Positions 41,271 through 50,443 of a DNA stretch of 64,000 bases are shown piece by piece; position 1 is the first letter of the stretch, and every line of letters begins with the position of its first letter. This DNA comes from Arthrobacter sp. StoSoilB19 (lineage in GTDB: Bacteria > Actinomycetota > Actinomycetes > Actinomycetales > Micrococcaceae): the NCBI RefSeq assembly GCF_019977275.1, contig NZ_AP024650.1:2542001-2606000 (forward strand), written 5' to 3'. The position numbers were made by a program, and so were the translations under genes. The notes under the pieces are model-generated. The model had not been told where the DNA came from. It was given only the letters and a program-made list of their open reading frames with translations, and searched no databases.

Positions 41271-42239
41271 CTACCAGCGGCCGTTGCGTGGCCGCGGCTG
41301 GCACACCGGGCAGGTGTGGGACGAACGGTTCATGAACTGCTCGCGGCGGATGATCGACTGGATCCCTGCGGCCGCGCACCTTGTGCACGGCTCACCCTGG
41401 CGGCCGTACGCGTTGAGTGACCGGTCAAAGTAACCTGAGGCGCCATTGACGTTGACGTACAGGGAATCGAAGCTGGTACCTCCTGCGGCCAGGGCATCGA
41501 GCATGACCCCGCGGGCGCTGTCGAGGACACGCCGGGCCTCGCCCCGGCGCAGGGTGTCGGTGGGCCGGGCGTAATGCAGCCGGGCCTGCCACAGGGCTTC
41601 GTCCGCGTAGATGTTTCCGATCCCCGAGACCAGGCCCTGGTCCAGCAGTGCCCGCTTCAGGCCGGTCCGGCGCTTCCGAAGCCGCTGGTAAAAGAGGTCG
41701 AAAGAGAAGGAAGGGTCCAGCGGATCGCGGGCGATGTGTGCTGCCTCCGCGGCGATCAAGGGAAGGGGGGATTCCGCCAGGCCGCCCGGGCCGCCGTCGT
41801 CCGTGGGTACCAGGGCGGTGACAAAAAGGCCTCCGAAGATCCGCTGGTCCACGAACCGCAGCTGGTCCGGCATGCCACCCCGGGGACTGAGCCGGAAACG
41901 GACCTTGAGGTGCTTTTCATCGGGAACGCCGGGGTCCTGCATCAGCAGCTGCCCGCTCATGCCCAGATGCGCCATGAGTGCCACCTTCGGAACAAGGGTG
42001 TCCTCCCCGCAGTCCGGCTGCGCGGCGGTGCCGTCCAGCAGCGGCATCCAGAGGAACTTGCCGCGCCGCACGACGTCGGCCACCGTGGCGCCTTCGAGGT
42101 TGCCGATGAAGTCGTCTACGCCAAGGGCGTGACGCCGGATGGAGCGGGGATCGATGACGTCCACGGCCCGGATGGTTCTGCCGCGGACCCAGTTCACCAG
42201 GCCGCGGCGCACCACTTCGACCTCGGGCAGCTCAGGCAT
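41271..42239 (-). CDS. mutM: Formamidopyrimidine-DNA glycosylase
   Basis: The 322-residue enzyme excises oxidised purines such as 8-oxoG. Pro2-Glu3 ([13 protein letters not shown]) is the catalytic N-terminus; [10 protein letters not shown] holds the conserved Lys. The helix-two-turn-helix region is [21 protein letters not shown], and the C-terminal zinc finger is CTRC...CPVC. At 322 residues it is longer than the usual 270-290, with loops around residues 72-85 and 145-160. It lies six bases downstream of rnc, as in many actinobacteria. Confidence 0.95.
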   Translation of the reverse strand: MPELPEVEVVRRGLVNWVRGRTIRAVDVIDPRSIRRHALGVDDFIGNLEGATVADVVRRGKFLWMPLLDGTAAQPDCGEDTLVPKVALMAHLGMSGQLLMQDPGVPDEKHLKVRFRLSPRGGMPDQLRFVDQRIFGGLFVTALVPTDDGGPGGLAESPLPLIAAEAAHIARDPLDPSFSFDLFYQRLRKRRTGLKRALLDQGLVSGIGNIYADEALWQARLHYARPTDTLRRGEARRVLDSARGVMLDALAAGGTSFDSLYVNVNGASGYFDRSLNAYGRQGEPCTRCAAAGIQSIIRREQFMNRSSHTCPVCQPRPRNGRW

Positions 42240-42245
42240 GGAGCG

Positions 42246-42974
42246 CTACTTGGCGGCTACGGAGCCTGCGGAGGGGCTGGGCGCGGCCTGGGCCCCGGTT
42301 CCGGAGAGTACCCGCCAGGCGTCTGCCGCCGCCTCCTGTTCGGCTTCCTTCTTGGAATGGCCGGAGCCCTTGCCGTAGGCCGTGCCGCCAATGTTCAGCA
42401 CCGCCATGAAGGTACGGGCGTGGTCCGGGCCGGAGCCCTCCACCGCATAGTGGATGGTGCCCAGCTGCCGGCTGGCGGCGAGTTCCTGGATGCTGGTCTT
42501 CCAGTCCGTGCCGGCGCCCAGGACGGCGGCGTCCTTCAGCAGCGGACCGATCAGCCGCATGACCAGCTGGCGCGCGGTTTCGATGTCGTTGGAGACGTAC
42601 GTTGCCCCGATCAGGGCCTCCATGGTGTCCGCGAGGATGGAGGCCTTGTTCTTGCCGTGGGTGAGCTTTTCGCCCTGCCCCAGGTAGATGTACTCGCCAA
42701 TGCCAAGACTGCGGCCGATGCCGGCCAGGGCCCGGGTACTGACGACGGCGGACCGGCGCTTGGCGAGTTCGCCTTCAGGCAGGTCCGGGTTGTCCCGGTA
42801 GAGGGCATCAGTGACGGAGAATCCCAAAATGGAGTCGCCCAGGAACTCGAGCCGCTCATTGGTGGGTATGCCGCCGTTTTCGTATGCGTACGAACGGTGG
42901 GTAAGCGCAAGACGAAGCGTCCCGGCGTCAATAGTGACACCGAGACGCTTCAGAAGCTCTTCAGTTGAAGACAT
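42246..42974 (-). CDS. rnc: Ribonuclease III
   Basis: The 242-residue double-strand RNA endonuclease processes rRNA precursors. The N-terminal RNase III domain has the signature [13 protein letters not shown] (about 39-51) and [12 protein letters not shown] with the second catalytic acidic group; a dsRNA-binding domain occupies about 155-225 ([30 protein letters not shown]). It lies 20 bases after rpmF and directly before mutM, a conserved order. Confidence 0.96.
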   Translation of the reverse strand: MSSTEELLKRLGVTIDAGTLRLALTHRSYAYENGGIPTNERLEFLGDSILGFSVTDALYRDNPDLPEGELAKRRSAVVSTRALAGIGRSLGIGEYIYLGQGEKLTHGKNKASILADTMEALIGATYVSNDIETARQLVMRLIGPLLKDAAVLGAGTDWKTSIQELAASRQLGTIHYAVEGSGPDHARTFMAVLNIGGTAYGKGSGHSKKEAEQEAAADAWRVLSGTGAQAAPSPSAGSVAAK

Positions 42975-42994
42975 CAGTCAGCCTGTTGGGCCGA

Positions 42995-43198
42995 TTAGAC
43001 GTCAGCGACCTTGCGGCCCTTGTACTCAAGGAACAGCGCGGTGCCGGCAGAGTCGGTAACGACCTTTGCCTGGTGCGGCAGGCTGTAGGTGACCTGGCCG
43101 TTCTCAACGGTCTTCACCAGGTGGGGGGCGGTCGCCTTCCACTGCGAGCGGCGGGCGCGGGTATTCGAGCGAGACATTTTCCGCTTGGGAACAGCCAC
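42995..43198 (-). CDS. rpmF: 50S ribosomal protein L32
   Basis: The 67-residue product begins [20 protein letters not shown], the L32 signature. It lacks the Cys pairs of zinc-binding L32 variants, so it is the zinc-free type. It follows the DUF177 gene by 36 bases; the DUF177-rpmF pairing is conserved across bacteria. Confidence 0.96.
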   Translation of the reverse strand: MAVPKRKMSRSNTRARRSQWKATAPHLVKTVENGQVTYSLPHQAKVVTDSAGTALFLEYKGRKVADV

Positions 43199-43234
43199 GG
43201 CTAACTCATTTCTCTCTAGACAAACACGTACAAA

Positions 43235-43783
43235 TCAATTTTGCCGGTCAGGCTTAGCCATATCAGCTAGGGCAGCCCAGCGAGGATCCAGGACCTCGTG
43301 GTGGTGCCCCGGCTCGTCTTCCAGGCGAACTCCGCATTCGGAGCAAAGGCCCTGGCAGTCTTCCCGGCACACCGGCTGGAACGGCAGATTGGTGACAACC
43401 GCGTCCCGCAACACCGGTTCAAGATCGATTACATCGTGCTCGACTCGACGTTGCTCTTCATCATCTTCTCCATCCGAAAGCTGAATGCCCTCGTAGAAGA
43501 AAAGTTCTTGCACATTGACCTCAAGGTCATACGCAAGGGGATCCAGGCATCGGCCGCACTCGCCAGTAACTTCGGCAACCACGGTTCCTGATACCAGAAT
43601 TCCTTCGTGTACGGCCTCCAGCCTCAGATCCAGCTCGACATCCGAGCCTTCCTGAACACCAATGAGCGCCACACCAAGATCACCCGGTGCGGGTACATGT
43701 TCCGTCAGCGTCCGCATGCTTCCCGGGCTGCGCCCGAGGTCCTTGACGTCGAACGCCAAGGGCGAACCAGCATCTCTGTTAAT
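43235..43783 (-). CDS. yceD: DUF177 (YceD) family protein, probable ATT start
   Basis: The 182-residue protein has LAFDVKDLGRSPGSMRTL at the N-terminus, VAEVTGECGRCLDPLAYDLE with the conserved Cys pair, and PVCREDCQGLCSECGVRLED with the C-terminal Cys cluster. The family is linked to 23S rRNA and L32 metabolism. No ATG or GTG gives the usual N-terminus. TTG 43759 is possible but has no Shine-Dalgarno sequence. AGGAG (43789-43793) lies five bases before an in-frame ATT (43781-43783), which would give MNRDAGSPLAFDVKDLG. ATT is therefore my preferred start. Confidence 0.88.
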   Translation of the reverse strand: MNRDAGSPLAFDVKDLGRSPGSMRTLTEHVPAPGDLGVALIGVQEGSDVELDLRLEAVHEGILVSGTVVAEVTGECGRCLDPLAYDLEVNVQELFFYEGIQLSDGEDDEEQRRVEHDVIDLEPVLRDAVVTNLPFQPVCREDCQGLCSECGVRLEDEPGHHHEVLDPRWAALADMAKPDRQN

Positions 43784-43881
43784 GAGAACTCCTGTTGAAC
43801 ATATGACCGACGTACCATCTTAGCCTGAAGAGCCGCAGTGACTCAAACCGGCAGGAGGCAGCGCCGAAGTACCGATCCAGC

Positions 43882-44382
43882 CTACCGCTTTGGCTGCTGA
43901 TCCGCCGAAGGCTCGCCGGAAACCATCCGCCGGTGCACAGAACGGGGCACATAAGCGGACACGCTGCCGCCCAGGGACGACACCTCTTTGATGAGGGTGG
44001 AGGACAAATGGACGTAGCTGGCCTCGGCCGGAAGGAAGACCGTCTCCACTCCGCTCAGCTGGCGGTTCATGGTGGCCATGGGGAGCTCGTAGTCAAAGTC
44101 CGACGAGGACCGGAGCCCCTTGACGATGGCCGACACGCCCCGCTGGCGGCAATACTCGGCCAGGAGCCCCTCGCCCACCGGTTCCACCACGATGCCCTTG
44201 AGCAGCGCCAACGTTTCGCGCGCCATTTCCAGCCGCTCTTCCAGGCTGAACATGTACTTCTTGGCGTAGTTGGTGGAGATGGCCACGATGACCTCGTCGA
44301 AAAGACCGGCAGCCCGTGCAATGACTTCGAGATGGCCGTTGTGGATGGGGTCGAAGGATCCGGGGCACACAGCGCGTCTCAT
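43882..44382 (-). CDS. coaD: Phosphopantetheine adenylyltransferase
   Basis: The 166-residue enzyme makes dephospho-CoA from phosphopantetheine and ATP. The nucleotidyl-transfer motif is CPGSFDPIHNGHLE (HNGH at residues 14-17), and IVKGLRSSSDFDYELPMA and the KEVSSLGGSV segment are typical. CoA and ACP phosphopantetheine depend on it. It is downstream of rsmD-recG in gene order but separated from rsmD here by the aminotransferase pair on the other strand. Confidence 0.96.
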   Translation of the reverse strand: MRRAVCPGSFDPIHNGHLEVIARAAGLFDEVIVAISTNYAKKYMFSLEERLEMARETLALLKGIVVEPVGEGLLAEYCRQRGVSAIVKGLRSSSDFDYELPMATMNRQLSGVETVFLPAEASYVHLSSTLIKEVSSLGGSVSAYVPRSVHRRMVSGEPSADQQPKR

Positions 44383-44425
44383 GCTCCGAACCTACCCCAT
44401 GGAAAGGCCGGGATACCATGACTGG

Positions 44426-45655
44426 ATGCATCCACCACGGGAACTTTCCACCCCCTTGGCACCTGCGCCCTGGCAGCGCACAGCGCTCGGAGCCAACCTC
44501 CTGGCACCCGATGGCAGGCTGGGTGTCACCATCTTCGAAGAGATGACCACCCTGGCCGTCCAGACCGGGGCCATCAACCTGGGACAGGGCTTCCCCGATG
44601 AGGACGGCCCGGCCGAAATCCGGGAGGCCGCCCGGGCAGCCATCGCAGCGGGAGCCAACCAGTACGCACCCGGCAAGGGCCTCCCCGAACTGCGAGAGGC
44701 GGTGGCCGCACACCAGGAACGGTTCTACGGGCTGGCGCCGGACCCGGCCACGGAGGTCATCATTACCACCGGGGCTACCGAGGGCATCGCCGCCGCCCTC
44801 CTCGCCTTCGCCGGACCGGGCGATGAGGTCCTGACGTTCGAGCCCTTCTATGACTCCTACGGCGCGGTCATTGGGCTTTCCGGCGCCTCCCACGTAACGG
44901 TGCCGCTGGCCGCCCCGGACTTCATGCCGGACCTGGCGGCTTTGGAGGCAGCGTTCAACGAGCGGACCCGCGTGGTACTGCTGAACAATCCGCACAATCC
45001 CACCGGCGCCGTTTTTCCGCCGGCCGTCCTGCAGCGCGTGGTGGAGCTCGCGGAAAAGCATGGCAGCATCGTCATCACGGATGAGGTGTACGAGCACCTC
45101 ACCTTCGGCGTGGCCCATACCCCCGTTGCCACCCTTCCAGGCGCCGCCGCCCGCACCATCACCATTTCCTCTGCCGGAAAGACCTTCTCCCTGACCGGTT
45201 GGAAGATCGGCTGGCTGAGCGGGCCCGAGGAGCTGGTCGCCGCCGTCCGCACGGTCAAGCAGTTCCTTACCTACAGCTCAGGCACTCCCTTCCAGGCCGC
45301 GATCGCCAAGGGACTGGCGTTGCCGGACGGTTTCTACACGGGCATCGCAGCCGCCCTCGGGAAGAAACGGGACATCCTCAGCGCCGGGCTCCGGGCGGCG
45401 GGCTTTGACGTTTTCACCCCGCAGGGAACCTACTTCGTCAATGTGGATACGGCGCCGCTGGGCATCACCGACGCCCTGGACCTCGCCCGCCGCCTGCCGG
45501 CACTGGTGGGTGTGGCGGCCATTCCCGTTCCGGTCTTCTGCCATGCGGAAGGCGCGGAACGGATGCGAAGCCTGCTCCGGTTCGCCTTCTGCAAGAAAAC
45601 AGAAGTCCTGGAGGAGGCTGCGGCGCGGCTGTCCACCCTCCGTGGCAGGCTCTGA
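44426..45655 (+). CDS. Class I/II PLP-dependent aminotransferase
   Basis: The 409-residue fold-type-I aminotransferase has INLGQGFPDEDGP at residue 48, NNPHNPTGAV, ITDEVYEHLTF and the PLP lysine in ISSAGKTFSLTGWKIGW near residue 250. The sequence resembles the methionine/kynurenine aminotransferases of the YbdL type. The exact amino acid is not readable. The frame is open upstream over coaD, but ATG 44426 follows a GGGA-type site and gives a family-like start. It is divergent from coaD (43 bases) and overlaps the next gene (TGATG), so the two are co-translated. Confidence 0.87.
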   Translation: MHPPRELSTPLAPAPWQRTALGANLLAPDGRLGVTIFEEMTTLAVQTGAINLGQGFPDEDGPAEIREAARAAIAAGANQYAPGKGLPELREAVAAHQERFYGLAPDPATEVIITTGATEGIAAALLAFAGPGDEVLTFEPFYDSYGAVIGLSGASHVTVPLAAPDFMPDLAALEAAFNERTRVVLLNNPHNPTGAVFPPAVLQRVVELAEKHGSIVITDEVYEHLTFGVAHTPVATLPGAAARTITISSAGKTFSLTGWKIGWLSGPEELVAAVRTVKQFLTYSSGTPFQAAIAKGLALPDGFYTGIAAALGKKRDILSAGLRAAGFDVFTPQGTYFVNVDTAPLGITDALDLARRLPALVGVAAIPVPVFCHAEGAERMRSLLRFAFCKKTEVLEEAAARLSTLRGRL

Positions 45656-46443
45656 TGTCCGGCGGCAGCGGCGTGCACGCCAGCCGCTTCCTGCGGACCA
45701 CTGGCCAGCACGCCGGCATCGAATCCGATGCGTTCATTGACGGGGGCTATGTACTGAGCATCGGCGGATCAGAACAATCCCACGTCAACCTCGACCGGCC
45801 CGAGGACATTTTCTACGAGTACCTCCGCAGGATCGGACACCTGGTGGACCTGGCCGCCCCTCCCGGCGAGCCGGTCAGCGCGCTCCACCTCGGGGCAGGG
45901 GCGCTGACGCTTGCGCGGTACATCCAGGCGACCCGTCCCGGCTCGGTCCAGTACGCGGTTGAGCTGGAACGTGAGCTGCTGGACTTTGTCCTCCGGCACC
46001 TTCCCATGCCCGACGGAACGGACCTCACCACCATCATCGGCGACGCCCGCGAGGCGCTCGGTGCCCTCGATCCGGAGCTCACGTTCGACGTCGTGATCCT
46101 GGACATCTTTTCCGGCCCGGAGGCGCCGGCCCACATCGCCACCAGCGGTTTCTACCGCGAGGCCAGGGAGCGTTTGCGCCCGGACGGCCTGCTGATCGTC
46201 AATGTGGGCGACGAGGCCGCCCTCACACTGGTCAGGAGCCAGGTGGCGGCGATGCGCGCAGCCATGGCGGATGTGGGCGCCGTTGCGGAAGCGGGAATGT
46301 TCGAGGGCAGGTATCCGGGCAACATCATCCTGGCAGGAACGCAGGGCCCGTGGCCGGAATCGTGGACAGCTGAGCTGACCGCACGGGGCCCCCACCCCGC
46401 ACGTGTCCTGGCGGGAATGGACCTGGACCCCTTCTCACGCTAA
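45655..46443 (+). CDS. Spermidine synthase-like methyltransferase-fold protein
   Basis: The 262-residue protein has the Rossmann methyltransferase fold of spermidine synthases: YVLSIGGSEQSHVNLDRPEDIFYEY, then ALHLGAGALTLARYIQ (SAM-like motif I), VQYAVELERELLDFV, IIGDAREAL and VVILDIFSGPEAP. The polyamine-synthase signature region with the catalytic Asp is replaced by LDIFSGPEAPAHIA, so true aminopropyl transfer is doubtful. No membrane domain. The ATG overlaps the aminotransferase stop by one base, which suggests a shared pathway with that enzyme, possibly around methionine or SAM. It converges on rsmD. Confidence 0.75.
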   Translation: MSGGSGVHASRFLRTTGQHAGIESDAFIDGGYVLSIGGSEQSHVNLDRPEDIFYEYLRRIGHLVDLAAPPGEPVSALHLGAGALTLARYIQATRPGSVQYAVELERELLDFVLRHLPMPDGTDLTTIIGDAREALGALDPELTFDVVILDIFSGPEAPAHIATSGFYREARERLRPDGLLIVNVGDEAALTLVRSQVAAMRAAMADVGAVAEAGMFEGRYPGNIILAGTQGPWPESWTAELTARGPHPARVLAGMDLDPFSR

Positions 46444-46472
46444 ACGCCTGTCCGGCTGAACGCCTTGTCGGG

Positions 46473-47141
46473 CTAGGCGCCCTGGGTGTCCGGCCCGGCG
46501 GCCTCGAATCCGGCAGTGTCAGGTCCGGCAACATCGGCCAGGTCATCCGGAGCGATGGCGTCGGGCACGAACGGCTCGGCGAACCACAGCCGGGTTTCCC
46601 CGTACTTCTTTTCGGCGAACCTCGTCATCCCGTCCGGCCACTGCGGTTCCGGGGAGCGGGACGAGCGTTCCACCACCACAACGGCACCCGGGACCAGGTG
46701 CGCGGCGAGCTTCTGCAGCACCGCCGACAGTGCGGCTTCCTCCAACGGATACGGCGGATCCAGGAACACCAGGTCCCAGGCCGCAGATTCCGCGGCCCGG
46801 TCCAGGAAAGGTTCCACCCTGGAGCGGTGCACCGTGACGGCCTTTCGGCCCAGGACTCCGTTAATGAGGTCCGCGTTGCGCTGGCACACACCGCTGGCCT
46901 TGGCGTCGGATTCCACCAGGTCCACTGTCGCGGCTCCCCTGCTGGCGCTTTCCACCCCCAGGGAACCCGAACCCGCGTATAGATCAAGCACCCGCGCCCC
47001 GGAAATCACCTCGAAGGCGTCCAGGCGGGAGAACAGAGCTTCCTTCACCCGGTCTGTCGTAGGCCTGGTCAAGGACCCGGGAACCGCCGCCAACGGCGTT
47101 CCGCCACCAACGCCGGAGATAATCCTGGTCACCGTGCCCAC
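46473..47141 (-). CDS. rsmD: 16S rRNA (guanine966-N2)-methyltransferase
   Basis: The 222-residue enzyme begins GTVTRIISGVGGGTPLAAVPG and contains RVLDLYAGSGSLGVESASRGA (SAM motif I) and the catalytic FLDPPYPLEEAAL. The last 25 residues are a Pro/Ala/Asp-rich tail outside the family core. The start is GTG at 47141; a second GTG three codons later is possible. It lies 33 bases downstream of recG, the conserved recG-rsmD order. Confidence 0.94.
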   Translation of the reverse strand: MGTVTRIISGVGGGTPLAAVPGSLTRPTTDRVKEALFSRLDAFEVISGARVLDLYAGSGSLGVESASRGAATVDLVESDAKASGVCQRNADLINGVLGRKAVTVHRSRVEPFLDRAAESAAWDLVFLDPPYPLEEAALSAVLQKLAAHLVPGAVVVVERSSRSPEPQWPDGMTRFAEKKYGETRLWFAEPFVPDAIAPDDLADVAGPDTAGFEAAGPDTQGA

Positions 47142-47174
47142 CGCGATCCGCCGGCGCCCGCTCCGCTTTCTTTG

Positions 47175-49445
47175 CTAACCGCGTTCAAGGAACGCCTCCT
47201 TCTCAGGGTTGAGGTATTTCTCGATGGCGTCCGCGAGTTCCGGGTAGCCGGACAGCAACGGGTCGCCGCCTACGATCGCCTGGGCGTCCTCCCTGGCCCG
47301 GGCGATGACGTCTTCGTGTTCGAGCACCCGCAGCAGTTTCAATGTGGACCGTCCGCCGGACTGGGAAGCGCCCAGGATGTCGCCCTCGCGCCGCAGTTTG
47401 AGGTCTTCCTGGGAGAGCACAAACCCGTCGGTGGTGGCCGCCACGGCATCCAGCCGCCGCCGGCTTGGGTGGCCCGGTTCCAGGGCGGTGACCAGCAGGC
47501 AGGTTCCCGGCAGTCCGCCGCGGCCCACACGGCCGCGAAGCTGGTGCAACTGGGAGATGCCGAACCTGTCGGCGTCCAGGATGACCATCAGGGTGGCGTT
47601 GTGGACGTCCACCCCCACTTCGATCACGGTGGTGGAGACGAGCAGCTTGATGCGGTTGGCGGTGAACCCGGCCATGGTCTCCGTCTTCAGGTCGGGGTCC
47701 TGGCGTCCGTGTAGGGGAGCCAGCGGCACCCCTGCCAGCGAGGGCTCGCCCTGAAGATGGTCCACGACGGCGGTGACCGACGCGAGCTCCCGCGTCTCCT
47801 CTGTGTCCATGCCGGGAGGTGCCGCCTCCCCCGGGCTGAAGTCGCCGTCGTCGTCTGTTCCGATCTTGGGACAGACCACGTACACCTGGTGGCCGGCGTC
47901 GATCTCTTCCCGGGCACGTGCCCAGATCCGTGCCACCCAGCCGGGATTTTCCGCAAGGCCCACGAGGTAGGTGGTGATCGGGGCCCGGCCCTTTGGCAGT
48001 TCGTCGAGGGTGGAGGTCTCAAGGTCGCCAAACACGGTCATCGCTACGGTGCGGGGAATGGGCGTGGCGGTCATGACGAGCAGGTGCGGCGGTTTCCGGG
48101 CCTTCGCCCGCAGGGCATCGCGCTGTTCCACACCGAAGCGGTGCTGCTCGTCCACCACGATCAGGCCGAGGTCGTAGAAGGACACGTTGTCACTGAGGAG
48201 GGCGTGGGTGCCGATGATGATTCCTGCGGTCCCCGAGGCGGCGTCCAGCATGGCTTGTTTCCGTGCCGCAGTGGGCATGGACCCGGTCAGAAGCGTGACC
48301 TGCACGGACGGCCCGTTGCCCCCGGACGGCCCGCCGAGGAGTCCGTCGCTGGAGAGCACGCCCAGGGTGCGGCGGATGGAGTCGTAATGCTGGGCGGCGA
48401 GCACTTCGGTGGGCGCCAGGAGTGCGGCCTGGCCGCCGGCGTCGATCACCTGCAACATGGCCCGCAGCGCCACCACGGTTTTCCCTGAGCCCACTTCACC
48501 CTGCAGCAGCCGGTTCATGGGGGCTGCCTGCGCCAGTTCCGCGGCGAGGGTCTTGCCGACGGCGGCCTGGCCGGCTGTGAGCGTGAAGGGCAGGTCCTGG
48601 TCGAAGGCAGCCAGGAGACCGTCTGTGACAGGGCGCCGTGCGGTGGCTTCCTCGGCGGCGAGCTGGGCCCGGCGCCTGGCAAGCGCTGATTGCAGCACCA
48701 GGGCTTCCTGGTACCGGAACCGGTCCCGGGCGCGTTTCCAGTCGGCGGCGATTTCCGGCGCGTGGATGAGCCGGTACGCCTCCGCCACGGGCAGGAAGCC
48801 TTCCCTCGCGGCGACCGTAGGTGGAAGCGGATCCGGCAGCGCACCCAGGTCCACGGTTTCGAGCAGGGTGCCGATCACCTTCTGGATCCTCCAGCTGGGA
48901 AGCTTGGCTGTGGCGGGATACACGGGGATGGGCATCGCGGCGAGTTTCGCGGGGTCACCGGTGCCCTGCACGAAGGGGTCATCGTCCAGGAGCTGGAAGT
49001 CCGGGTTGGTGAGGCCCAGCTGGCCTTTGAAGCTGGTGACTTTTCCCGAGAACAGCGCCCGCCGTCCCTGCAGGAGCTCGGCTTTTGCCTTGTAGCCGTT
49101 GAAGAAGCTGATCTTGAGGGTCCCGGGCACTTTGCCGTGGTAGTCCCTGCCGCCCACCAGCCGGAGGCCCTGCTGCCCGTCGTCGTCGGAAACGATGACG
49201 TCCGTGATGGTCCCCCGCCGTGCCTGCATTGCCCGCGTGCTGCTGGACAGCACCCGGGCGATGAGGGTGACGTCCTCATTGAGCGGGAGCTCGCTGATGG
49301 GAGTCAGCTCACCGCGCATGAGGTAGCGGCGGGGAAAGTAATTGAGGAGGCCTTCGACAGTGGTGATGCCAAGGTGTTTTTCAATGACGGCCGCGGAGCG
49401 CTTTCCGATTCGGCGTTCCAGGGCGAGGTCCAGCTCAGCGTTCAT
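47175..49445 (-). CDS. recG: ATP-dependent DNA helicase RecG
   Basis: The 756-residue helicase regresses stalled forks. An N-terminal wedge/OB domain spans about 1-240, Walker A is LLQGEVGSGKTVVALRAM, the DExH-type box is IVVDEQHRFGVEQRDALR and the C-terminal helicase domain has RGRVGRGGLPGTCLLV (motif VI). An acidic insertion occurs near residue 540 (IGTDDDGDFSPGEAAPPG). The start ATG overlaps the end of the DAK2 gene by 11 bases. Confidence 0.96.
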   Translation of the reverse strand: MNAELDLALERRIGKRSAAVIEKHLGITTVEGLLNYFPRRYLMRGELTPISELPLNEDVTLIARVLSSSTRAMQARRGTITDVIVSDDDGQQGLRLVGGRDYHGKVPGTLKISFFNGYKAKAELLQGRRALFSGKVTSFKGQLGLTNPDFQLLDDDPFVQGTGDPAKLAAMPIPVYPATAKLPSWRIQKVIGTLLETVDLGALPDPLPPTVAAREGFLPVAEAYRLIHAPEIAADWKRARDRFRYQEALVLQSALARRRAQLAAEEATARRPVTDGLLAAFDQDLPFTLTAGQAAVGKTLAAELAQAAPMNRLLQGEVGSGKTVVALRAMLQVIDAGGQAALLAPTEVLAAQHYDSIRRTLGVLSSDGLLGGPSGGNGPSVQVTLLTGSMPTAARKQAMLDAASGTAGIIIGTHALLSDNVSFYDLGLIVVDEQHRFGVEQRDALRAKARKPPHLLVMTATPIPRTVAMTVFGDLETSTLDELPKGRAPITTYLVGLAENPGWVARIWARAREEIDAGHQVYVVCPKIGTDDDGDFSPGEAAPPGMDTEETRELASVTAVVDHLQGEPSLAGVPLAPLHGRQDPDLKTETMAGFTANRIKLLVSTTVIEVGVDVHNATLMVILDADRFGISQLHQLRGRVGRGGLPGTCLLVTALEPGHPSRRRLDAVAATTDGFVLSQEDLKLRREGDILGASQSGGRSTLKLLRVLEHEDVIARAREDAQAIVGGDPLLSGYPELADAIEKYLNPEKEAFLERG

Positions 49446-50421
49446 GCCCGCCGGTGTTCACCTTTTCCGCATCCGGGTCCCGGGGAAGCGCCAACTCGCT
49501 GATGCTGATCTGGGACGGCTCCCCCAGCGACCTGATGATGTCCACGGCCGCGTCAGGTTCCGGAACGTGGACGTGGACCCGCCACCGGTAGTTGCCCTCG
49601 GGATCCGAGCCGTTGCCCACCTGGCTCATGATGACGGACTCGCCGATCTCGTCCAGCCGCTGCCGGAGGGTGGCGGCATTCAGGGGCGAAAGGTTGATGG
49701 TGCACATGACTTCCACGCCGTCGTCGTCCGGGATGGAAGTGTGGATGTGGGGATCGGAGACGTCGTAGCCGTGCAGGCCATCGAGGAGTTCGCTCTGCAA
49801 TTCCTCGCCCAGGACGGCGGAGCGGAGGCAGTCGAGGATCAGCAGCATGCCCACGCCGCCCGCGTCCACCACATGGGCGGACTGCAGGGCATCGAGCTGC
49901 TCCTCGGTGTGGATCACGGCGGCCAGCGCACCCTCCACCGCCGCGTCCAGGGCCAGGCCCAGCGCATGGTTGCTGTCATCGCCGTCCTGGGCGGAGTCGA
50001 CGGCGGCTGCCGCACGGGCTGCCGCTTCCATGACCGACAACATGGTTCCCGGAACTGGATCACTCAGTGCGGACCATGCGCGGATCTGGGCACGGTTCAG
50101 CGCTGCCGACAGGAGCGTGGAGGTCAACCGGGTATGGCCGGCAAGGGGTTCCGCGGCGGCGCAAAGAAACACGGAAAAAAGAGTTCCCGAGTTTCCCCTG
50201 GCTTCCTCCATGGCGGCCTGCCCGGCCGTGGCAAGGACTTCCCCGACGTCGACCGGGGCCGGCTGATCCTCGGCGAGCACCAGGGAGCGGGCGGCAGCGC
50301 GCACGGTGAGATAGAGGTTGGTGCCCGTGTCGCCGTCGGCCACCGGGAAGATGTTGATGGCGTTGAGCCGGTCGCTGTGGTTTCCCAGGGCAGTTTCAGC
50401 CTTGCCCAGCCACCTCTTCAT
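49435..50421 (-). CDS. DAK2 domain protein, FakA-like fatty-acid kinase relative (short form)
   Basis: The 328-residue protein starts MKRWLGKAETALGNHSDRLNAINIFPVADGDTGTNLYLTV, with the conserved ATP/Mg-binding DGDTG; EEARGNSGTLFSVFL is the second nucleotide loop. Residues about 215-328 match the middle domain of FakA proteins (VHVHVPEPDAAVDIIRSLG). The usual C-terminal domain of about 200 residues is missing, since FakA relatives are near 550. ATG 50421 is chosen; TTG 50451 overlapping the thiL end is an alternative. In other actinobacteria rpmB precedes this gene; it is not here. Confidence 0.82.
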   Translation of the reverse strand: MKRWLGKAETALGNHSDRLNAINIFPVADGDTGTNLYLTVRAAARSLVLAEDQPAPVDVGEVLATAGQAAMEEARGNSGTLFSVFLCAAAEPLAGHTRLTSTLLSAALNRAQIRAWSALSDPVPGTMLSVMEAAARAAAAVDSAQDGDDSNHALGLALDAAVEGALAAVIHTEEQLDALQSAHVVDAGGVGMLLILDCLRSAVLGEELQSELLDGLHGYDVSDPHIHTSIPDDDGVEVMCTINLSPLNAATLRQRLDEIGESVIMSQVGNGSDPEGNYRWRVHVHVPEPDAAVDIIRSLGEPSQISISELALPRDPDAEKVNTGGHER

Positions 50422-50443
50422 CGCCAGCGCGTTGGCGGCAACC

